A stretch of 18,267 bases of DNA from Oscillospiraceae bacterium. Lineage in GTDB: Bacteria; Bacillota_A; Clostridia; Oscillospirales; Oscillospiraceae. Under the pieces are notes generated by a model. It was not told where the DNA came from. It saw only the letters and a list, made by a program, of their open reading frames with translations, and made no database searches. Shown here in pieces: positions 12,949-18,267 of the stretch. Made by a program: the position numbers and the translations under genes. Numbering within the stretch: position 1 is the first letter of the stretch; every line of letters begins with the position of its first letter. The stretch is from the NCBI GenBank assembly GCA_017540945.1, contig JAFYAB010000075.1, positions 1 through 18,267 of the forward strand, in the 5' to 3' direction.

Positions 12949-13962
12949 TCAGTTTGCGGCGAGGATCTTCTCCACGTCTGTGAGGTCCGGCATAGAGCGG
13001 ATCGCGCCTTTCTTGGTGGTGACGAGATAGGCCGCGGCGTTGGCGAAGCGGAGCATCTGACGCAGGCTCTCCTCGCTGCGGTTTTCCAAGCCGTTTTTCA
13101 GCACGTCGTGGAGGACGCAGGCGCAGAAGGTGTCGCCCGCGCCGGTGGTCTCGATGGTGCCGCCCAATCGGAATGACGGAACGAAAACCCTTTGGCCGCC
13201 GCAGAAGCTGTAGGCCCCGTCGGGACCGCAGGTGACGTTCAGGAGCTTGATGTTGGGGTATTTTTCAAGTAACGCCTTTGCACCAGCCACATAATCGGGA
13301 GCGGGTGCCTCGGGCTGGCGGCCAATGGCCGCCCCTACGGCCTCGGGCAAAAGGAACTCCACCTCGTTGTCGGAGATCTTCAGGACGTCGCACTGGCCGA
13401 GACCCCACTCGATCTGCTTCCGGGCCTCCTCCATGGACGACCAGAGGGGCGGGCGGAGGTTGGGGTCGAAGGAGATCAGCGCGCCGGCGGCCTTTGCGAT
13501 CCGTACCGCGGTCTTCGTGGCGTTCCGCACGCCGGGGTGGGTCATGGATAGGGTGCCGAAGTGGAAGATCCGGCAGTCCTCCAAAGCCGACCGGGGCAGC
13601 TCGTCCTCCCGGAGCATCATGTCCGCGCCGGGGTCCCGGTAGAAGGAGAAATCCCGGTCGCCGCCCGGCTTTGTGTGGACGATGGCAAGGGTGGTGTGGA
13701 CCGTGGGATCGTTCAGCAGGTGGTCCACCCCGATCCCGGCTTCCTTTGCCGTCTGCCGGAGCTGGGCGCCGAAGCCGTCGCTGCCCACCTTGCCGATGAA
13801 GGCGGTTCGATGGCTCAGCTTCTGCAGCATGGCAAGCACGTTGCAGGGCGCGCCGCCGGGGTTGGCCTCGAAGAGCGGGTTGCCCTGCTTACTGAACCCT
13901 GTTTCTGTAAAGTCAATCAGCAATTCGCCTAAAGCGACCACGTCAAAGGTCTTTTCGCGCAT
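12949..13962 (-). CDS. scrK: Fructokinase (PfkB family)
   Basis: This 337-residue cytoplasmic ribokinase-family enzyme would phosphorylate fructose to fructose-6-phosphate. Evidence is the N-terminal GELLIDF motif (12-18), the GGAPCNVL substrate motif (36-43), IGKVGSDGFG (57-65) and the C-terminal signature ETTGAGDTFCACVL (271-284) with catalytic base Asp277. I start at the ATG at 13962, 7 nt after AGGAGG, rather than a TTG two codons upstream. It lies 90 nt downstream of the GH32 gene, and the two give a complete sucrose or fructan use step. Residues 208-218 (VGAAIGRQPEA region) are an 11-codon in-frame insertion derived from a short palindromic element flanked by a duplicated CCCGAGGC. It sits in a surface loop before the ATP-binding part, so the enzyme is probably still active. 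Confidence 0.94.
   Translation of the reverse strand: MREKTFDVVALGELLIDFTETGFSKQGNPLFEANPGGAPCNVLAMLQKLSHRTAFIGKVGSDGFGAQLRQTAKEAGIGVDHLLNDPTVHTTLAIVHTKPGGDRDFSFYRDPGADMMLREDELPRSALEDCRIFHFGTLSMTHPGVRNATKTAVRIAKAAGALISFDPNLRPPLWSSMEEARKQIEWGLGQCDVLKISDNEVEFLLPEAVGAAIGRQPEAPAPDYVAGAKALLEKYPNIKLLNVTCGPDGAYSFCGGQRVFVPSFRLGGTIETTGAGDTFCACVLHDVLKNGLENRSEESLRQMLRFANAAAYLVTTKKGAIRSMPDLTDVEKILAAN
13307..13347. repeat. Palindromic element inserted in frame in fructokinase, with 8-bp target duplication
   Basis: The core palindrome GGCGGCCA-A-TGGCCGCC (13317-13333) is followed by CCTACG. The 25-bp segment 13315-13339 is flanked by identical GCCTCGGG copies (13307-13314 and 13340-13347). Insert plus one duplicate equals 33 bp, exactly 11 codons. 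At protein level the duplication shows as PEA...PEA. The minus-strand form GTAGGGGCGGCCATTGGC matches in layout the element at 14034-14055. Confidence 0.8.
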
Positions 13963-13982
13963 ATTCAAACCTCCTGAGAGAA

Positions 13983-14022
13983 CGGATTACCACGACCAGT
14001 GTGCGCACTGGTCTCGCAATGA
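13983..14022. repeat. Palindromic repeat between GH32 and fructokinase genes
   Basis: The perfect arms GACCAGTG / CACTGGTC (13994-14001 and 14006-14013) are enclosed by CGGATTACCACG and CTCGCAATGAC. The outer sequences match a short dispersed repeat type (ATTGCGAG...CGTGGCAATCCG) that I recall from Clostridia and other bacteria. It could stabilise or attenuate the two-gene transcript. Confidence 0.7.
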
Positions 14023-14024
14023 CA

Positions 14025-14061
14025 GAAGTCCGCGGACGAGCAATGCTCGTCCCTACACTTC
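14025..14061. repeat. Palindromic element overlapping the end of the GH32 gene
   Basis: The perfect 9-bp arms GGACGAGCA / TGCTCGTCC (14034-14042 and 14044-14052) are extended outward by an imperfect GAAGT / ACTTC pair. The minus strand reads GTAGGGACGAGCATTGCTCG, the same layout as the element inside fructokinase with matched changes in both arms. Its TAG is the stop codon of the GH32 gene. Confidence 0.75.
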
Positions 14062-15531
14062 GAGGTCGTACTTCTCCACGTCGATGATGGCGGCGCCGTC
14101 GCAGGAGAAGGAGATGGAGTCGGCGGAGATCGGGGTGTAGAGGACGAAGCTGGCGGCCTGTTCGCCGTCGTTGACGAAGAGCTCCAGGCTGTAGCGGTCC
14201 AGGATGATCCGCAGCTTCAGCTCGTCATAGGCAGCCACCGGGAAATCGCGGCTGTTCACGATGTCGTGGGGGAAGCCGGAGCGGCTGCGGTCCACGCGGA
14301 TCGTGCTGTTCTCGGGCTTATGGCGGATGACCGTCGTCCGCTCCCCGTCCTTCGCCACGTTGATCCGGAAGTAGCGGTACATCTGGTTCTTATTGCCGGG
14401 CCGGACCGTGACGGTCATATCCAGGAAGCGGCCGAAGACGCCCTGCAGGTTCGTCTCCTGGGAGATCATGACGTTCTGGTATTTGACCTTGACGGTTCGG
14501 AAGGATTCGAGCTCGCGGACGGGATTCTGGATCAAACGTCCCTCCCGGATGCACAGCTCCCGCGGCAGGGTCATCTGACCGAAGAAGGGCAGCTCCTTCA
14601 CCTTGGAGCCCGAGGACTCCCAGCCCTGCATCCAGGCGATCATGATCCGTCTGCCGTCCGGCGTCCCGACGGTCTGCGTCGCATAGAAATCCGTGCCATA
14701 GTCAATGGCCTGGATGTTATCGCGCATCAGGTGCTTTTTCTCCCGGTCGTAATCGCCGATGATGCAGAGGGTGGAGTTGCCGGGGTGGAACTCCAGACCC
14801 ATGGAGATCATATCCTGGGGGCTTGTCAGCAGAACGTGCTTGCCGTCCAGCGCGAAGAGGTCGGGGCACTCCCACATCTTGCCGAACTGGTTGTGGCAGG
14901 AGGCCACGACCGAGGCGAAGTGCCAGTGCAGGGCGTCGTCGCTCTCGAAGAGGAGGATGGAGCCCGATCCGTCTGCGGGACGGTTGCCGATGACGGCCAG
15001 ATACTTCCCGTCCTCAAACCAGATCTTGGGGTCGCGGAAATCGATGGCGGAGCCGCCGGCGGGGATATCCCCTTCATCGAGGACCGGGTTTCCTTCGTAT
15101 TTTTCGTAATCCACACCGTCGCCGATGGCGATGCACTGAGTCTGGAAGCCGTCCACCAGGCCGTTGGAGCGGCGGACGTTGCGCACGCCGGTGTACATCA
15201 GCAGATGCCGCCCGTCGGGAAGCTCGATCGCGCCGCCGGAGAAGCAGCCGTCCTTGTCATAGGGCATATCCGGCGCCATCGCGCAGGGCAGACGGTCCCA
15301 GTGCAGGAAGTCCCGCGTTTTCACGTGTCCCCAGTGCATGGGGCCCCATTTGACGTCATAGGGGTAGTACTGGTAGAACAGATGATACTCTCCCTTGTAC
15401 AGGCTGAAGCCGTTGGGATCGTTGATCCAGCCGACGCCTCCCGTGACGTGGAAGCGCGGCTGATCGTCTTCGGACAGCATGGGATGGTATTTTTTCTCAA
15501 AATCTCTCGCCTTCTGCAGTTTGCTTTTCAT
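14053..15531 (-). CDS. GH32 sucrose-6-phosphate hydrolase / beta-fructofuranosidase
   Basis: This 492-residue cytoplasmic enzyme has no signal peptide. All three GH32 signature motifs are present: WINDPNG (35-41) with nucleophile Asp38, FRDP (165-168) with the transition-state Asp167, and WECPDLF (220-226) with acid/base Glu221. The five-bladed propeller is followed from about 350 by the C-terminal beta-sandwich, including the typical LRIILDRYSLELFVNDGE stretch. It cleaves the terminal fructose from sucrose, sucrose-6-phosphate or short fructans. Since an ABC rather than a PTS uptake gene is adjacent, unphosphorylated sugar is likelier. The ATG at 15531 follows GGAGGG. Its stop codon lies in a palindromic repeat, so the last one or two residues may derive from that element. 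Fructokinase follows; the promoter at 15605-15633 precedes. Confidence 0.95.
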   Translation of the reverse strand: MKSKLQKARDFEKKYHPMLSEDDQPRFHVTGGVGWINDPNGFSLYKGEYHLFYQYYPYDVKWGPMHWGHVKTRDFLHWDRLPCAMAPDMPYDKDGCFSGGAIELPDGRHLLMYTGVRNVRRSNGLVDGFQTQCIAIGDGVDYEKYEGNPVLDEGDIPAGGSAIDFRDPKIWFEDGKYLAVIGNRPADGSGSILLFESDDALHWHFASVVASCHNQFGKMWECPDLFALDGKHVLLTSPQDMISMGLEFHPGNSTLCIIGDYDREKKHLMRDNIQAIDYGTDFYATQTVGTPDGRRIMIAWMQGWESSGSKVKELPFFGQMTLPRELCIREGRLIQNPVRELESFRTVKVKYQNVMISQETNLQGVFGRFLDMTVTVRPGNKNQMYRYFRINVAKDGERTTVIRHKPENSTIRVDRSRSGFPHDIVNSRDFPVAAYDELKLRIILDRYSLELFVNDGEQAASFVLYTPISADSISFSCDGAAIIDVEKYDLEV

Positions 15532-15604
15532 ATTTTCCCTCCATTCAGCGCTGTGAAGTCAATGTTCCACAATAACCGTTTCTCTGACAGCTCTTTCCAT
15601 CCAT

Positions 15605-15633
15605 ACAATACCACAACGCATCGGTGAGGTAAA
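15605..15633 (-). promoter_or_regulatory. Candidate promoter of the GH32/fructokinase pair
   Basis: On the minus strand, TTTACC (15628-15633) and TATTGT (15605-15610) are 17 bp apart, each matching consensus at four of six positions. The leader would be about 65 nt. A terminator lies just upstream, so a separate promoter is needed. Confidence 0.5.
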
Positions 15634-15654
15634 GCCTGTTCGGGGGATTCGCGG

Positions 15655-15703
15655 ATAAAAACAACCTGGTCACAACGCACAGCGTCTGTGCGCTCTGACC
15701 GGG
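15655..15703 (-). terminator. Intrinsic terminator after the ABC transporter unit
   Basis: The minus strand has a two-part stem: GGTCA / TGACC outer (15668-15672 with 15696-15700) and CGCACAG / CTGTGCG inner (15676-15682 with 15686-15692). GGTTG and then TTTTTATCC follow. It separates the transporter transcript from the GH32 promoter. Confidence 0.75.
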
Positions 15704-15713
15704 TGATTGCTTC

Positions 15714-15750
15714 GATTTCCTCTGTGCGGCAGAGCCGCACAGAGGAAATC
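15714..15750. repeat. Perfect 17-bp hairpin
   Basis: GATTTCCTCTGTGCGGC (15714-15730) and its exact complement (15734-15750) are separated by only three bases. Neither side has a T-run, so it may act as a 3'-end stabiliser rather than a terminator. It lies between the ATPase stop and the terminator. Confidence 0.85.
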
Positions 15751-15756
15751 CAGTTT

Positions 15757-15789
15757 GCGTTCCCGCCCCCCGGCGGAAGGCGGGAACGC
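15757..15789. repeat. 11-bp hairpin after the ABC ATPase gene
   Basis: GCGTTCCCGCC (15757-15767) and GGCGGGAACGC (15779-15789) flank an 11-nt loop, 13 nt after the ATPase stop codon. No T-run follows on the minus strand. Confidence 0.75.
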
Positions 15790-15802
15790 CCGGGAATTGT
15801 TT

Positions 15803-16987
15803 TTAGTACTCCAGGTTCTTGTCGGTCTCCTTGGAGAATACGTGGGCCACGTTGCCGTTGAAGCAGAAACGGACCGCCTGACCGATGTTGAAGTTCTCCT
15901 TCAGATCCTGGGTGGGAACGATGATGATGACGTCCTTGCCGTCAGCGTTCACGTGCAGATGCACGGAGGAGCCCATCATTTCGGAGACTTCCACCTTGCC
16001 TTCTACGCCGCCCTTCTCGGCCACGTCGGTGTGGTCGGGACGGACGCCCAGGGTGATCTTCTGGCTCTTCACGTTGTTCTTGCGCAGCCGTTCTTCCTTG
16101 TCGGCGGAGAGCTCCACTTCGTAGTCGTGCAGCTTGACGAAGTACTTGCCGTTCTTCTCTTCCAGCTCGGCGTCAAAGAAGTTCATGACGGGCATGCCGA
16201 TAAAGCCGGCGACGAAGAGGTTGGCGGGATGGTTGAAGACTTCCTGGGGGGTGCCGATCTGCTGGATGTAGCCGTCCTTCATGATGACGATGCGGTCGCC
16301 AAGGGTCATAGCCTCGGTCTGGTCGTGGGTCACGTACATGAAGGTGGTGTCGATGCGCTGGCGGAGCTTGATAATCTCGGCACGCATCTCGTTCCGCAGC
16401 TTGGCGTCCAGGTTGGACAGGGGTTCGTCCATCAGCATGACCTTCGGGGCGCGGACAATGGCGCGGCCGATGGCCACACGCTGTCTCTGGCCGCCGGACA
16501 GGGCCTTGGGCTTTCTCTCGAGGTACTGGGTGATGTCCAGGATCTCGGCGGCCTCGCGGACCTTGCGGTCAATCTCGTCCTTGGGGGTATGACGCAGCTT
16601 CAGAGAGAAGGCCATGTTGTCATACACGGTCATGTGGGGGTACAGAGCGTAGTTCTGGAAGACCATGGCGATGTCGCGGTCCTTGGGGGCCACGTCGTTC
16701 ATGACCTTGCCGTCGATGATCAGCTCGCCGCCGGAGATCTCCTCCAGGCCGGCCACCATGCGGAGGGTGGTGGACTTGCCGCAGCCGGAGGGGCCGACCA
16801 GCACGATGAATTCCTTGTCCTTGATGTCCAGGCTGAATTCCTGAACGGCCACGACGCCTTCGTCGGTGATCTGCAGGTTGACCTTCTTCTTCTCGGGCTC
16901 GTCAGCCTTTTTCTTCTTCTTTTTCTTCTCCTCGCCGGAGACGAAGGGGTAGACCTTCTTAATGTTGTTCAGAATGACTTCTGCCAT
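15803..16987 (-). CDS. Sugar ABC transporter ATP-binding protein (MsmK/UgpC type)
   Basis: This 394-residue cytoplasmic ATPase powers carbohydrate import. The motifs are Walker A GPSGCGKST (65-73), Q-loop Gln111, signature LSGGQRQR (163-170), Walker B MLMDEP (184-189) and switch His221. The C-terminal third (from about 240) is the MalK-type regulatory/TOBE region (GVRPDH, VEVSEMMGSSVHLHV, GQAVRFCFN). An unusual feature is a lysine-rich insertion of about 25 residues (17-43, with a run of seven lysines) between the first strand and the strand leading to Walker A. The normal MsmK family goes straight from the first KVY strand to the second, so this makes the protein slightly long. The ATG at 16987 has AAGGAGG. 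It follows the solute-binding protein gene by 31 nt; no permease genes lie in the window. MsmK-type ATPases can serve several importers. Confidence 0.96.
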   Translation of the reverse strand: MAEVILNNIKKVYPFVSGEEKKKKKKKADEPEKKKVNLQITDEGVVAVQEFSLDIKDKEFIVLVGPSGCGKSTTLRMVAGLEEISGGELIIDGKVMNDVAPKDRDIAMVFQNYALYPHMTVYDNMAFSLKLRHTPKDEIDRKVREAAEILDITQYLERKPKALSGGQRQRVAIGRAIVRAPKVMLMDEPLSNLDAKLRNEMRAEIIKLRQRIDTTFMYVTHDQTEAMTLGDRIVIMKDGYIQQIGTPQEVFNHPANLFVAGFIGMPVMNFFDAELEEKNGKYFVKLHDYEVELSADKEERLRKNNVKSQKITLGVRPDHTDVAEKGGVEGKVEVSEMMGSSVHLHVNADGKDVIIIVPTQDLKENFNIGQAVRFCFNGNVAHVFSKETDKNLEY

Positions 16988-17018
16988 ATAACGACCTCCT
17001 TACAAACAGCGGAGCCGC

Positions 17019-18267
17019 TTACTTGGCGTTGAAGGCGTCAAAGTACTTCTGGAAGATGGCCAGGTACTCGTCAACCTTGTAGGCCTTCAGATCGCTCTGC
17101 AGCTTCTCCCAAGCGGCATCGTCGAAGCCGTTCATGATGGCGTCGGCACGGAAGCCGTTGATGCACTTGTAGATGTCAGCGTTCAGGTTGGAGATGGTCT
17201 TGGTGTCGTCGGTGCTCATGAACACGTTGGGGTAGACATACTTGGCGTTCATGTCGGGGGTGTAGACGTTCTTGATCCAGTCCAGACGGTACTGGGCATC
17301 GTCGGGGCAGGTGACGTACTTGCCGTAGTAGGAGTCGAGGATGGCCAGAGGACCACCGACGCACTCGGCCTCACGGACCTCCACGGGGGAGGCGTCGCCC
17401 AGCCACTTGTGCTTCAGCATGGGCTCACCGGCGTCGTTGGTGCTCATCTCGAAGATGTCGAAGTCGTCGTCTTCACCGTATGTGCCCCAGTTGTTCTGCG
17501 GGGACTGGATGGGATCGTACATCTGGTCGAGCCAGGCGCAAATCAGAGCGGGGTTCTTGGCGTTGGCGGTCACGACGCAGCGGCCGCGGTCGAAACCGGA
17601 GGTGTAGGAGCCGGTCACGGGGGTCAGGTTCAGAACGTCAGCCTTCAGCATGGGCAGGGGCTGCCAGCCCTTGCCGGCAATCAGGTCGTCCATGGAAACG
17701 GTGGCGATGTTGGCAACGTCCCAGGAGAAGCAGACGCCGTAGCGGCCGGACTTGCCCTTGGCAACGTAGGTAGCCCATTCCTGAGTGAAGGCTTCCTTGT
17801 CGATGAGGCCCTCGGTGTACAGCTTGTGCAGCCACTCGCAGCCCTTGCGGTAGCCTTCGGTCATGGCGGCGCAGATGACCTTGCCATCCTTGTCAACAAC
17901 AATGTGGCGGCCGTCGTCGGGATCGCCGTAGCCTTCGCCGAAGCCGTTGGTCAGAACACGGCAGTCTTCGTTGCCGGAGCCGATGATGCAGGACATGGGG
18001 ATGATGTCGCCTTCAATGTTGAACTGAGCCTTCAGCTTGTCGGCGTTGTCGCGGAACGCGATCAGGACGTTCTCGAACTCGTCGACAGTGTGGGGCATCT
18101 CCAGGCCCAGGAACTCGAGCCAGGCAACGTTGATGAAGGGCATGTTGCCGATGGTCTGGATGGCGGTCTTCTCGTAGCCGAGCTGCTCGATCCAGGGCAG
18201 AGCCCAGATGTGGCCGTTCTCGTCGGTGCACATGGTGCGGTACTCGGGAGCCTGCTCAAAGACCTTC
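17019..18267 (-). CDS. Extracellular sugar-binding protein of an ABC transporter (N-terminus outside window)
   Basis: The frame is open from the right edge of the window to the TAA at 17019, giving the last 415 residues. The visible sequence has features of a large solute-binding protein: YRTMCTDENGHIWALPWIEQLG (the usual strand before the hinge), NMPFINVAWLEFLGLEMPHTVDEFENVLIAFRD, a Trp/Tyr-rich second lobe (YVAKGKSGRYGVCFSWDVANIATV), and a C-terminal helix bundle (WEKLQSDLKAYKVDEYLAIFQKYFDAFNAK). This resembles the LplA/YtcQ-type or family 1 binding proteins. The signal peptide and lipobox would be beyond the window. Being directly upstream of the MsmK-type ATPase and near GH32 and fructokinase genes, a sucrose or fructo-oligosaccharide ligand is a reasonable inference. 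The internal Met at 18233 is not the true start, since coding continues upstream. Confidence 0.9.
   Translation of the reverse strand, partial: KVFEQAPEYRTMCTDENGHIWALPWIEQLGYEKTAIQTIGNMPFINVAWLEFLGLEMPHTVDEFENVLIAFRDNADKLKAQFNIEGDIIPMSCIIGSGNEDCRVLTNGFGEGYGDPDDGRHIVVDKDGKVICAAMTEGYRKGCEWLHKLYTEGLIDKEAFTQEWATYVAKGKSGRYGVCFSWDVANIATVSMDDLIAGKGWQPLPMLKADVLNLTPVTGSYTSGFDRGRCVVTANAKNPALICAWLDQMYDPIQSPQNNWGTYGEDDDFDIFEMSTNDAGEPMLKHKWLGDASPVEVREAECVGGPLAILDSYYGKYVTCPDDAQYRLDWIKNVYTPDMNAKYVYPNVFMSTDDTKTISNLNADIYKCINGFRADAIMNGFDDAAWEKLQSDLKAYKVDEYLAIFQKYFDAFNAK

Noticed and set aside
13278..13799. Arg/Pro/Gly-rich plus-strand frame inside fructokinase
   Set aside because: Its composition is typical of antisense reading of a GC-rich gene, and no ribosome site is present.
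15570..15585. Catabolite (cre) or LacI-type operator GAGAAACGGTTATTG near the GH32 promoter
   Set aside because: Only one half matches the WTGNAANCGNWWNCAW pattern; the flanking TG and CA are missing.

Overview
The window is high-GC DNA from what looks like a gut-type Clostridia bacterium, probably Oscillospiraceae/Ruminococcaceae. Supporting signs are AGGAGG ribosome sites, sigma-A promoters (TTGACA/TATAAT), a DUF5058-type membrane protein, zinc-ribbon membrane proteins, a lysine-rich MsmK-type ATPase and short palindromic repeats of a type I recall from this group. The lineage call is inference. Almost everything is on the minus strand, so biological order runs from right to left. No rRNA, tRNA or CRISPR array was seen.

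Left part (1-3800). A minus-strand unit encodes a DUF5058-like membrane protein, a second polytopic membrane protein and a membrane-anchored M20 peptidase cut by the window edge. Next is cysK (O-acetylserine sulfhydrylase), divergent from an Rrf2/CymR-type regulator. The shared intergenic region has a consensus cysK promoter whose -35 box lies inside an inverted repeat, a likely Rrf2 operator.

Centre-left (3746-8580). One minus-strand operon of five genes runs from an extended -10 promoter near 8570 to a 15-bp hairpin at 3746-3790. The genes encode a 752-residue protein with a kinase-like DRHxxN...DND signature and a helical tail, a double zinc-ribbon membrane protein, a single-TM protein of unknown family, a single zinc-ribbon membrane protein, and a lipoprotein. 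I cannot assign the set to a described system; it is the best candidate for something new here.

Centre (8680-11180). A second operon encodes a lipoprotein with two tandem cystatin-like QVVAG domains, an ECF sigma factor and its probable membrane anti-sigma factor, ending at a good intrinsic terminator. The C-terminal domain of the lipoprotein and the outer domain of the anti-sigma factor appear homologous (DUF4367-like), suggesting a ligand- or titration-based signalling loop.

Scar (11340-12950). This holds debris of an integrative element: a large serine recombinase that has lost its catalytic N-terminus abuts, at about 12370, the truncated 3' end of an unidentified plus-strand gene. Several strong hairpins lie beside it.

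Right part (12949-18267). This is sugar use: fructokinase, a GH32 sucrose-6-phosphate hydrolase/fructosidase, an MsmK-type ABC ATPase and a partial solute-binding protein. Together they would import a fructose-containing sugar, hydrolyse it and phosphorylate the fructose. Short palindromic repeats have colonised this locus. One sits inside fructokinase in frame, flanked by an 8-bp duplication, and another supplies the stop codon of the GH32 gene.
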